27,714 bases of DNA from a virus (IMGVR_UViG_3300028198_000016:1-27714); one strand, 5' to 3'. Shown: positions 19,063 through 26,675, counted from the first letter of the stretch. The notes: a model not told the origin generated them from the sequence alone. Numbers and translations are program-made.

Positions 19063-19070
19063 TATTTATA
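19063..19070 (-). promoter_or_regulatory. T4-type late promoter (TATAAATA), distal of a tandem pair
   Basis: Exact octamer 28 nt before the ATG at 19034, overlapping the stop region of the upstream baseplate gene. Confidence 0.7.
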
Positions 19071-21027
19071 CCTTAGTTATGTGACTATTCATCACAATTC
19101 TTGTTTTTTCGTTCTGAGTTGTAATATATCTTGCAATCATTTCATCTTTAAAATGTTCTAAACGATAACCACCACCCAAATGTTCGCCTGTATTATTATC
19201 AGTATCTTTACTAAATCCACCCTGTTTATTGAATTTCTGTCGATCTAGCTGCCTACGCAAAGGTCCCAATTGTAATGCACCCTCAACACCAGCTGAACTC
19301 TGTCCCCAATCTTCCCAATATGCTGAACCGACTGTGGCATTTATATTATCTGTAATCAATCCCCAATCTGCTTCTAAAAGCATTGGTTGATGAACAAATA
19401 ACCAATCATCTGAATCTGTTATGCTTAATATAAAAATTGGTAAATCTATTTCAACAATATGCCAATCAGAATGTCCGAGTCCCATCTGTGAACCAAAAGC
19501 TTGTCCATTGTGTGGCCACGGACCTCCATCTGGCCATTCTGGATTTGTCTGTTGTAATTGTAGATTGAGTCGTACTGGTGGCTCAATATCTCCATCATGC
19601 CAAACAATTGTCCAAGGATATTTGTGTCGTGGAGGAATAGAAAGATTTATTCCTGTTTCGAGTAATCCCGTAATTAATGTTCTACCAAACAATGCGAGCC
19701 CAGAAGGATGCACTACTCGTTTAACATAATCTCTCCACTTGTCAATTGTATTACCAGATTTAATCTCATAAGAAAATGCTTGATAATATCTACTATCTTG
19801 AATATAATTTGCGGCTGATAAAAATCCATCATCACCAAGCCATCTTGTTTGGTACTCATTTTCATAACCACTAATTATTGCAGTACCCTTTGCTGTTCCA
19901 TCACCAATATTAGAAAAATCAAGAAGAGGTACTGACTGATAATGAAAACCATTTTGTCTTAGCTGAAGTGTTTTAATTCCACCAATACCACTACCATTTA
20001 ATGTGATGCTTACTCCTGTTCCACTTCCTCCTCCTGAAACAGTTGGTAATGATTTGTAACCCAAACCATTATTCTCAAACTCCAACGCAGTAATTCCACC
20101 AGAACCATTTACTGTCTTAACAAGTAAACTACAAGTCCTTCCATCAATTTCTAATTTATTTGTATTATCTATTGTTAGTTTATCACCAACAACATATCCA
20201 CTTCCAGCTGCAACAATATTTGCTATTGTAATACTTCCTGTAGATAAAGATTCAACTAAGAGTTGTGCTCCAACAGCTCCTGCTCCACCACCCGTTACTG
20301 TAACATTATCATCTACACTATAACCATTGCCAGGATTCGTCATAGTATACCCAGTTACCATACTATCCAGAGTAAACGTATTTGTTCCGTCTGTAACAGT
20401 TTCATTTGCTAAAAATGTTCCAACAACTTTAGAAAGATAAATTGTGGATACTTCAAAAGCACCAATCTGTTCTTTAAGAACCAACTCAACGATTCCGTTT
20501 GAACCAGAAGTTCCACCAGTAATTTCTTGTCCAGTAAAATCAAATATAGCTGAACTACCACTAGTGTCAATACATCTTAAAATTTTATCTTTAGTGTATC
20601 GACCATCTGATACACGAAGCATATCAACAGATGGATAATAAAATTCAATTTCTTCTTGATACAATAAACGAAATAAAAACTGGAAAGATTTCTCACTACC
20701 TTTAGAACGATAGAAATCACGCAATCGTTTTATTACATGAGGTTTATTTGAATTAGCAAATACAGCCTCTGGAATATCCTTACCAAATTGTGTTTTAAAA
20801 TACTGTAAGAAATCATCAACTGTTTTATCAACATTAAAATAATTTGGAAGATTACCAATAATCTCATATGGTTTTCCAGTTTGTTCCAGATACTCATAGT
20901 ATGCTTCCAAGAAAGCTACAAACGTAGCATGATCCTGTTTTACAAAATCTGGTAATTGTCCTTCTACACGAACAGATATTCGTTCATCAAACGAAGGATG
21001 TATTGGGGTGTTTGGATTACTTGCCAT
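19066..21027 (-). CDS. Baseplate protein in the gp7 position (653 aa)
   Basis: Lies between gp6 and gp8, where T4 has gene 7. The first 150 residues are the conserved part: RVEGQLPDFVKQDHATFVAF, FLEAYYEYLEQTGKPY, HVIKRLRDFYRSKGSEKSFQ (97-116), FLFRLLYQEEIEFYYPSVD (117-135) and VSDGRYTKDK. This block is familiar from marine T4-like phages, where it is listed as a virion or baseplate structural protein. Residues about 160-370 hold glycine-turn modules (ITGGTSGSNGIVEL, NPGNGYSVDDNVTVTGG, AAGSGYVVGDKLTI, NNGLGYKSLPTVSGG). T4 gp7 is 1032 residues, so this is much shorter, and homology to gp7 is inferred from synteny, not from sequence. The start follows the gp6 stop by one base and is coupled to it. 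Confidence 0.8.
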   Translation of the reverse strand: MASNPNTPIHPSFDERISVRVEGQLPDFVKQDHATFVAFLEAYYEYLEQTGKPYEIIGNLPNYFNVDKTVDDFLQYFKTQFGKDIPEAVFANSNKPHVIKRLRDFYRSKGSEKSFQFLFRLLYQEEIEFYYPSVDMLRVSDGRYTKDKILRCIDTSGSSAIFDFTGQEITGGTSGSNGIVELVLKEQIGAFEVSTIYLSKVVGTFLANETVTDGTNTFTLDSMVTGYTMTNPGNGYSVDDNVTVTGGGAGAVGAQLLVESLSTGSITIANIVAAGSGYVVGDKLTIDNTNKLEIDGRTCSLLVKTVNGSGGITALEFENNGLGYKSLPTVSGGGSGTGVSITLNGSGIGGIKTLQLRQNGFHYQSVPLLDFSNIGDGTAKGTAIISGYENEYQTRWLGDDGFLSAANYIQDSRYYQAFSYEIKSGNTIDKWRDYVKRVVHPSGLALFGRTLITGLLETGINLSIPPRHKYPWTIVWHDGDIEPPVRLNLQLQQTNPEWPDGGPWPHNGQAFGSQMGLGHSDWHIVEIDLPIFILSITDSDDWLFVHQPMLLEADWGLITDNINATVGSAYWEDWGQSSAGVEGALQLGPLRRQLDRQKFNKQGGFSKDTDNNTGEHLGGGYRLEHFKDEMIARYITTQNEKTRIVMNSHITKV

Positions 21028-21028
21028 A

Positions 21029-22870
21029 TTAGATTATCGTTTCCGCGACCATTGTAATATTAATTGCAGCTGTGTCAGTCGAATCAGTTGTTATTATTTG
21101 TTCTCTTAATGGAGTAATATCCTGATTGTTAGTTCCAGGTGTTACAGTCATCTTGATATATGATTTTCCATCCGAAATAGTATATGGAGTAAAATTATTT
21201 AAAACAACTTTGCCAGTAGTATAATCTATTGTTCCAAGATTCTGAGAACCATCAGCAAGAGTCATATACGTTGTTGGAATATCTATAGCAACACTATCTG
21301 TTGAACTAGTATAAGTTGATCTAACTAATTTAACATTACCAAGACTATCATCAATCAATGTATATGTAAATCCATCACTCGCCGTAAAGGCAGTACTGGT
21401 AAGTGTTCCCTCAGCTAGCGTCGTATTAAACTCCATAGTGTATGTTGCAGCTACTGCTAAAGTTGTTGGAGCAATTTGCATCTGATATCTAATAGATGTT
21501 TTACTATTGCGTATAGAACTATTCGTATCATCTATTACTCCTGCTAACTTAGAATATCTAAACTTATTATCAAACTTTTGCAAACTCGTTGAGAAGTAAT
21601 TTGTAATAGTTGAACTTATTAGAGATTTTAAAGTATCTTCATTCGTCAACAAAGTAACAGGATCATAATTAATAGTTGTGTCAATTAAAATATAATAAAA
21701 AATAGGATCAACAATTTCTGGTGTTACAGTAACTACATTAGTCTTTTTCAATATAGAAGTTTTAATTGAATCTTTCGTAGCTGCACTAAATGCTGTATTG
21801 CCTTTTGGTTTAACTGCTATATAAACTTTACCATATACTGCTGGACTTGCATCCTCACCACCATATACCGTAATAGATTCTATATCACTTCTCTCACCAA
21901 GCAAGATAGCTTTATAATCTTCTTTAGTTGTTGCACGTTTTTGTGCTTGATATAATTTTGGTGCATTTGTTTTTATTGAAGCAACAGATTCAATCTCTGC
22001 CCCACCTGAAGCTGCACTAGCAACTGTCAATGTATAGTTAGCTGATGATAAACCAGCAACTGTTCCGACAGCCGTAAATGAACTTGCCTTATTTGCGGCT
22101 AAACCACTTGTAACTAAATACTCAATAAAAATAATATTAGCATCAGCTAACTGAGCTCCAACTGAACCATCACCAAATAAAATTTCGTATTTTTGTTCTT
22201 CCACTTCTTGTATCCAAAAAACTTTTTGTGTAGATGCTATTGTTGTAACATCTAATGCATTAGCATTTGTCCAAGTAGTTACTGCTGTATCTGATGATGA
22301 ATTTTGAACTTGAACTGTAATAGTAGAAATATCAACATTTCTATTTGGCACAACAAATCTTTGTGTTGTATCAGCTAAGTTGACAGTATATTTTTTATTA
22401 ACAATTGTTCCTTCTCTGATCGGTAAATTAGTAACTGAATAGGCACCAGCAATCGGATAAATTGTTTTGTTGGCTGTTGTTGTAAACGTATAACTTGTTG
22501 CACTAATACTAGTAGTAAATCTTGTATTTTTTGCAATTGATAAAGATGTGGGAGAACCACTTGGAGTAAAAGTCATATCCAAGTATGCAGTAGAAGCAGT
22601 GACTGATGTTGGTATAACATTCAAATGTTTTGCATGAGAAACTACTGATTCTCTAAGTGAAGCAGAATCTATAAACATTTCATTGACTGCCATGTTTGCA
22701 TAGTATCCCATATAGTGAGTATTGTATGCTAAGACATCTAACAAAACATCCATACCACTTCCAGTAAAATCATAATCAGCAAATTGACTTTGTGCTGATA
22801 AATATGATTTTAAATTTGACTTGATACCATCAAATTCTAAATCTGTTATTGTTAATTTATTGCTTGCCAT
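21029..22870 (-). CDS. 6: Baseplate wedge subunit gp6-like (613 aa)
   Basis: The N-terminal helix region (LKSYLSAQSQFADYDFTGS, GMDVLLDVLAYNTHYMGYYA, NEMFIDSASLRES; residues 20-75) is characteristic of gp6-like wedge proteins. FGDGSVGAQL near 230 and TTKEDYKAILLGERSDIESI followed by VYGGEDASPAVYGKVYI (about 310-352) fit the baseplate J-like core shared by contractile tails and type VI secretion. T4 gp6 has 660 residues, so the length is right. gp6 dimers hold the wedges together and form the inner baseplate ring. It starts directly after the gp25 stop, with GGAGAGG as ribosome site, as expected for proteins made in a fixed ratio. Confidence 0.92.
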   Translation of the reverse strand: MASNKLTITDLEFDGIKSNLKSYLSAQSQFADYDFTGSGMDVLLDVLAYNTHYMGYYANMAVNEMFIDSASLRESVVSHAKHLNVIPTSVTASTAYLDMTFTPSGSPTSLSIAKNTRFTTSISATSYTFTTTANKTIYPIAGAYSVTNLPIREGTIVNKKYTVNLADTTQRFVVPNRNVDISTITVQVQNSSSDTAVTTWTNANALDVTTIASTQKVFWIQEVEEQKYEILFGDGSVGAQLADANIIFIEYLVTSGLAANKASSFTAVGTVAGLSSANYTLTVASAASGGAEIESVASIKTNAPKLYQAQKRATTKEDYKAILLGERSDIESITVYGGEDASPAVYGKVYIAVKPKGNTAFSAATKDSIKTSILKKTNVVTVTPEIVDPIFYYILIDTTINYDPVTLLTNEDTLKSLISSTITNYFSTSLQKFDNKFRYSKLAGVIDDTNSSIRNSKTSIRYQMQIAPTTLAVAATYTMEFNTTLAEGTLTSTAFTASDGFTYTLIDDSLGNVKLVRSTYTSSTDSVAIDIPTTYMTLADGSQNLGTIDYTTGKVVLNNFTPYTISDGKSYIKMTVTPGTNNQDITPLREQIITTDSTDTAAINITMVAETII

Positions 22871-23287
22871 TTATCGTAACCTCTCCAAAAACAATGAAAT
22901 TTCTATGGGCTCTGGTGAATTGACTACATGGAAAAAAATTGAAACATCAAAACCATTTTTATCTATATCTCCACCAACAACAACATCATCTACCACAACT
23001 CTTGGTTCATAGTTTGCTAAACATAATTCTACAGCTAATTGAATATCATATTTCGTATGAGCAGTAGCCAGGCCAAACAAATGTCTAGTTACTCCTCCAT
23101 CAACTTCAGGATGGAATGGTTTATCATACTTGTTTGTCAATATGAGATTCTTAACAGCTCGTTTAACAGCCTCTACATTTGTCTTTCGTACAATGTCTTT
23201 TGTTATAGGATGAGCAACAAAATCCAAATCCAGATCAGCCCATTGTCTGTTATGTGTAGAAAGTCCCTTTGTATATATTGCTGCCAT
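22871..23287 (-). CDS. 25: Baseplate wedge subunit gp25-like (138 aa)
   Basis: A GPW/gp25 family protein: RQWADLDLDFVAHPITKDI (14-32), NVEAVKRAVKNLILTNKYDK (37-56), FHPEVDGGVTRHLF (58-71) and the typical NYEPRVVVDDV (92-102), ending in a beta-hairpin EPIEISLFLERLR. T4 gp25 has 132 residues. gp25 is a small wedge protein next to the sheath-initiating ring, and gp25-like proteins are also core parts of R-type pyocins and type VI secretion baseplates. Ribosome site AAGGA, 8 nt before the ATG. It is followed at once by gp6. No exact late promoter precedes it; transcription probably enters from the promoter at 23525. Confidence 0.92.
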   Translation of the reverse strand: MAAIYTKGLSTHNRQWADLDLDFVAHPITKDIVRKTNVEAVKRAVKNLILTNKYDKPFHPEVDGGVTRHLFGLATAHTKYDIQLAVELCLANYEPRVVVDDVVVGGDIDKNGFDVSIFFHVVNSPEPIEISLFLERLR

Positions 23288-23369
23288 AACTTGTTCCTTG
23301 TATTACTATTTTCTGTGTGTTATAATGTATTGTAGGTTTGGTTAGGGATCAAGATATTACTTATATTAA

Positions 23370-23510
23370 TTATCTTCTTTTCCCTTGTCCTTTATATCTT
23401 TTCCAGCTTACTTTTTTCTTCTTATTCTTTGGCATACTTCTAGTAGAATGTCCAATAGAAGTAACTTTTTTAATCTTTTCTCTCTTGTTTTTAACTACTT
23501 GTTGAGCCAT
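23370..23510 (-). CDS. Small highly basic conserved peptide (46 aa)
   Basis: ATG at 23510 to TAA at 23370. The peptide is MAQQVVKNKREKIKKV, then TSIGHSTRSMPKNKKKKVSW and KRYKGQGKRR. It is very rich in Lys and Arg and has no hydrophobic core, so it may bind nucleic acid or a virion protein. From memory, similar short peptides with GxSTR-x-MPKN-K...YKGQG lie close to gp25/gp53 in marine T4-like phages. A strong ribosome site AGGAGATATT directly precedes the ATG, and a TATAAATA box lies 14 nt upstream, which supports real expression. It is separated from gp25 by 82 nt, in which I see no further gene. Confidence 0.78.
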   Translation of the reverse strand: MAQQVVKNKREKIKKVTSIGHSTRSMPKNKKKKVSWKRYKGQGKRR

Positions 23511-23524
23511 AATATCTCCTCATA

Positions 23525-23532
23525 TATTTATA
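23525..23532 (-). promoter_or_regulatory. T4-type late promoter (TATAAATA) upstream of basic peptide and gp25
   Basis: Exact octamer 14 nt before the ATG at 23510, placed between the 643-residue gene and the basic peptide. The transcript start would fall at or inside the AGGAG ribosome site, giving a very short leader. Confidence 0.7.
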
Positions 23533-23538
23533 ATAGTT

Positions 23539-25470
23539 TTAGTAAGATTTTGCAAAAGGACCGAAATGCCATTGCTGTCCTTTCTTCTGAGCCCAATAAA
23601 ATAAATCAGTCATAAAACTTTCAAATGTTTGTTTTGAACTTGGTTTATTCATTGTTTTTTGCATCACGGCTAATAAATAGATAAAATCTACCATCTGCAT
23701 CATTACAGTATTAACTTTCTCTCTCCGCGTTCCTCTTGTCCCCATAGAATGCTCCAAATTATCTATCCAATTCTCCCAGGCCTCAGTCTTATTAACCTCT
23801 GTTTTATCAGCAAGTGCCTCTCGATATTTTTGCTTCATTTTATCAGCAGATAACTGCGTCCCTGTCCAAGAATCTTTAAATTCTTTGTAAGATACTTTAG
23901 ATTTTAAATCAGACCTAGAACTCATATTAATCTTCCAATCATATTTTTTTAAAAAAGGAGTTACTATTTTATGAACTGTTGTCCAATAAGCCCTGTTAAA
24001 TTTTTTTGTATGAGTGTCAGATAATTTAGGATAACCCGATATGCCGGGTAATTTCAAAGATGCTAATTTTTTGTCAAATCTATCCTTAGGAACTTTACCA
24101 AGTTGTGCCGGCATATTAGCTTCTCCAAATTCATATGTAATATCTGTCATATGACTTTGATTTGATCTAAAAGTTAGTTTATAACTTCTGCCAGCCTTAT
24201 TATTATCAGTTAAAATAATATTTGATGTAACTGATGAAAACCCTTTAAGTTTTTTATTATAATGTGGATCGAACTCAATTGTTTTTATCACTACTTGTGG
24301 CATGTTTCCTTTTTGTCCTTTTACTGTCGGAAATAAATTTACTTCATCCCACAACAGTTGACCTTTTCCACCACGATTTTTCTTTAATGAAATTCCTTTA
24401 ATAACCTTGTCGTGAAATGCATTTTGCATAATCGTATTTACTTTTGCAACTGTTGTAGCTGCTTCTAATTCTTTTTTAACCTTTTCATATGCACCACCTG
24501 TCGTATCTAATAACCAAATATCAGCAGGATTCCAAGAATCTTTTTTAGCAAACATTTTTATTGAAGCTTCATCCAATGAACCACCAGTACCCTTTGTAAT
24601 AAGATCAGATATAAACTGCATAAAATCTTCACCAGGTTTCATTCCCGTTCCATCACGATTATAAACTTCATAATGACCAACTTTTAAGCCAACCCCATAT
24701 TTATCAGCTGCACTTATTATTTCTTTATATTGTCTATCAAAATGCAACCACCAATCAGTTTCATCATATCTATTAACTTTATTTAAACCAGAATGAATCG
24801 CTTTTAATCCTGATTTAGGATCATTATACATCTTCTCAAAACTAACCCAGTTAGGTGTTCTTTTTTCTAAGACTGCTTTAAATATTGCTGTTGATATTAA
24901 TTCCTGTTGAGCTGTATCAATTTTTACTGTACCTATTTTACCATCTTTACCTTTTTTGGATTTAGTGGAAGCCTTGGAAGGATCTCTCACACTTATGCCA
25001 GTTTCAGTAAGTTTAAATTTATACAATAATTGTGGTGTACCACCAACTTTCCACGCCTTCTCACTTTGTCCTCTGGGAGCTTCTTTCAAACCATCCCATA
25101 TGGAAAACACAAGCCAGTTATTTTTTGTGTCTTTTATTTTATCAATCGTTAATATAGTATGTTCTTTTTTAGTATATGCTAAATCTAAATAACCATATGT
25201 TTTATAATTTCTAGCATCCGTTATTGCTTTAATTGTTTTTTTTACAGTCGCAAAATCTGGAGCCTTGGAAGGACCTTTACTTGAAAGATACAAACCATGT
25301 GCCTTGGCAAAAGTTGCACCTTTTTGTGGTTTAGCATTTATACCAAAAAAAGAATTAGGATCTACTTTTCCTTTTATAAATACAATTTTTTCAAACCACT
25401 CATAAAAAGATTTAAGGGGAGCTGTACCACCAGTTTTTGTTTGGGCCCAGGTTCTATCTTTTGCAGCCAT
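23539..25470 (-). CDS. Unknown 643-aa protein with a PAD...ISLKK motif (possible nuclease-like domain)
   Basis: I do not recognise a named family. The protein is long, Lys-rich and soluble, with no signal peptide or membrane helix. Two linked motifs stand out: KKDSWNPADIWLLD (309-322) and, after a helical stretch of about 35 residues, KGISLKKNRGGKGQLLW (358-374). A 'P-x-D ... ISLK' pair followed by a G-rich QL stretch occurs in PD-(D/E)xK-type nuclease cores, so a nuclease or nuclease-like fold is possible, but spacing is larger than usual and the second acidic residue is not obvious. The C-terminus contains MMQMVDFIYLLAVMQKTMN and a final tail of aromatic residues. It lies 6 nt after the small CTS-like gene and before the baseplate block. 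Confidence 0.75.
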   Translation of the reverse strand: MAAKDRTWAQTKTGGTAPLKSFYEWFEKIVFIKGKVDPNSFFGINAKPQKGATFAKAHGLYLSSKGPSKAPDFATVKKTIKAITDARNYKTYGYLDLAYTKKEHTILTIDKIKDTKNNWLVFSIWDGLKEAPRGQSEKAWKVGGTPQLLYKFKLTETGISVRDPSKASTKSKKGKDGKIGTVKIDTAQQELISTAIFKAVLEKRTPNWVSFEKMYNDPKSGLKAIHSGLNKVNRYDETDWWLHFDRQYKEIISAADKYGVGLKVGHYEVYNRDGTGMKPGEDFMQFISDLITKGTGGSLDEASIKMFAKKDSWNPADIWLLDTTGGAYEKVKKELEAATTVAKVNTIMQNAFHDKVIKGISLKKNRGGKGQLLWDEVNLFPTVKGQKGNMPQVVIKTIEFDPHYNKKLKGFSSVTSNIILTDNNKAGRSYKLTFRSNQSHMTDITYEFGEANMPAQLGKVPKDRFDKKLASLKLPGISGYPKLSDTHTKKFNRAYWTTVHKIVTPFLKKYDWKINMSSRSDLKSKVSYKEFKDSWTGTQLSADKMKQKYREALADKTEVNKTEAWENWIDNLEHSMGTRGTRREKVNTVMMQMVDFIYLLAVMQKTMNKPSSKQTFESFMTDLFYWAQKKGQQWHFGPFAKSY

Positions 25471-25476
25471 CTACCT

Positions 25477-25704
25477 TTACTCCACTCGTATCCACTTCAT
25501 GTCTTTAGCATGCTTGACTGAATCGTTCCACTCTTTCTCATTATGAAATATAGTAAACTCATCATGAGCTAAAGTAAATCCAAGTACTTGTCCCTTCTTC
25601 AATCGCTTCTTATGTTTCTCTGCAGCTTTGAGAACATTACGATCCTTCATATCTGCCCAGCTCTTTACTTTTGCTTCCATAAATTCTTTGTATGTTTTTT
25701 CCAT
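25477..25704 (-). CDS. Small basic protein with capsid-targeting-like N-terminus (75 aa)
   Basis: It opens MEKTYKEFMEAKVKSWADM and continues with a Lys-rich stretch KAAEKHKKRLKKGQVLGF and an aromatic tail FTIFHNEKEWNDSVKHAKDM. The opening is close to the capsid-targeting sequences of T4 internal head proteins (MKTYQEFIAEA-type), which the gp21 protease cuts after Glu; here the cut would fall at FME|A. If so, the mature basic protein would be packed in the head and injected. This is an inference from about ten residues. The start overlaps the HAD gene stop by one base (TAATG), so expression is coupled. No other family is recognised. Confidence 0.72.
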   Translation of the reverse strand: MEKTYKEFMEAKVKSWADMKDRNVLKAAEKHKKRLKKGQVLGFTLAHDEFTIFHNEKEWNDSVKHAKDMKWIRVE

Positions 25705-26180
25705 TAGACTCCTAGCCCTTTCAGTTGTTTGATGGTGCTGTTTGTATTAACATGAAGAACGCCGGTCCCACCAGCACTCTCCCACTCTCTTATATTCTTC
25801 TTATGGTCATCAATCAGTATTATATCTTTACCAGCATAATTCCTCTTCTCTTTGCGCTGTACAATATTGACTTGACTTTTTGGAATGCCCAGATTATTTT
25901 GACACCATTGAGTTTTGCCCTTTATTACATTTTTGTCTTGATTACAAACGGATGGACAAGCAGATAGTATCTGTGGTTTATATGATTTGATATACTTCCA
26001 GAGCTGTTTGCCACCAGACTCCCAGCCACATTCAGCCCAGAACTCTGCACCAGTACCAGCATCACTATAAAAGAAGTCATCAATTAGTCCCTGATTCAGT
26101 TTAGGATTACCAAGATGTTTCTTGATACTACCAAGCAAATCTACTAATACACCATCCATATCACAAAATATTTTAATCAT
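25704..26180 (-). CDS. HAD-superfamily hydrolase, 5'(3')-deoxyribonucleotidase-like (158 aa)
   Basis: Motif I is FCDMDGVLVDL with nucleophile D7 and acid/base D9; motif II is probably LSACPS with S73; a candidate motif III lysine is K88 in IKGKTQW; motif IV is ILIDDHKKN with D124 and D125. The short length and DMDGVL-VD start fit 5'(3')-deoxyribonucleotidase-like HAD proteins, which remove phosphate from deoxynucleoside monophosphates. A phage could use one to adjust nucleotide pools, but the substrate is not shown by the sequence. Ribosome site AGAGGAT; a TATAAATA box lies 36 nt upstream inside the end of the preceding gene. The stop overlaps the next start. Confidence 0.85.
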   Translation of the reverse strand: MIKIFCDMDGVLVDLLGSIKKHLGNPKLNQGLIDDFFYSDAGTGAEFWAECGWESGGKQLWKYIKSYKPQILSACPSVCNQDKNVIKGKTQWCQNNLGIPKSQVNIVQRKEKRNYAGKDIILIDDHKKNIREWESAGGTGVLHVNTNSTIKQLKGLGV

Positions 26181-26208
26181 TCGTTATCCTCTAAAAACGA
26201 CATAGTAT

Positions 26209-26655
26209 TTATTGTATATTTATAAGTTTTATATCCCATTCTTTTCTCAAATGAGCAATTGTTTTCTTCTCGTCAAAATGGGCTAAATGGATATTACGCT
26301 TCGTTCTGGTATATCCATATGCGAAGCCTTTCTCATATTCCAGAAGGTCCTCTTCATCAAAACGGTACCCCTCTGGATATAGGTATTTTGCACAAATCTC
26401 AAATAGCCATCTGACCCAAGAACTTGTAGTTTCACTATTGCCCATAGTAAATCCAATTACCATAGCTTCATCTCTGACTTCCATATCACGCTTTAATAAC
26501 AAATGAATGATATCGTGGTTATAAAGATTTATTGCTCCAGTAAGGCTAATCGGACTTTTTGGATTTTCTAATAACCATACGAACCAATGAATATCGGACT
26601 GTATTTTATATGATGGTTTTTTACGCCATTTTTTGAGTGCATTGGATAAAAGCAT
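26209..26655 (-). CDS. COQ4-like protein with HDxxH-x11-E motif (148 aa)
   Basis: Residues 47-63 read HDIIH, eleven residues, then E63, which is exactly the HDxxH-x11-E metal-ligand motif of COQ4, a ubiquinone-biosynthesis protein. Around it are the helical segments DIHWFVWLLENPKSPI (21-36), DEAMVIGFTMGNSE (62-75) and SSWVRWLFEICAKYLYPEGY (78-97). It is shorter than cellular COQ4 (about 220-265 residues), so it would be a minimal core. COQ4 acts in removing the C1 carboxyl group from coenzyme Q precursors; whether the phage protein does this is unknown. No clear ribosome site precedes the ATG at 26655, and a TATAAATA box ends only 12 nt upstream. First gene of the minus-strand block in this window. 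Confidence 0.75.
   Translation of the reverse strand: MLLSNALKKWRKKPSYKIQSDIHWFVWLLENPKSPISLTGAINLYNHDIIHLLLKRDMEVRDEAMVIGFTMGNSETTSSWVRWLFEICAKYLYPEGYRFDEEDLLEYEKGFAYGYTRTKRNIHLAHFDEKKTIAHLRKEWDIKLINIQ
26217..26224 (-). promoter_or_regulatory. T4-type late promoter (TATAAATA) for the HAD gene
   Basis: Exact octamer inside the last codons of the COQ4-like gene, 36 nt before the HAD gene ATG at 26180, with AGAGGAT between. Confidence 0.65.
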
Positions 26656-26667
26656 GGTATTTGTAAG

Positions 26668-26675
26668 TATTTATA
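26668..26675 (-). promoter_or_regulatory. T4-type late promoter (TATAAATA) for the COQ4-like gene
   Basis: Exact octamer 12 nt before the ATG at 26655. If transcription starts about 6 nt after the box, as in T4, the leader is only about 7 nt and the message almost leaderless, which matches the absence of a ribosome site. Confidence 0.65.
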
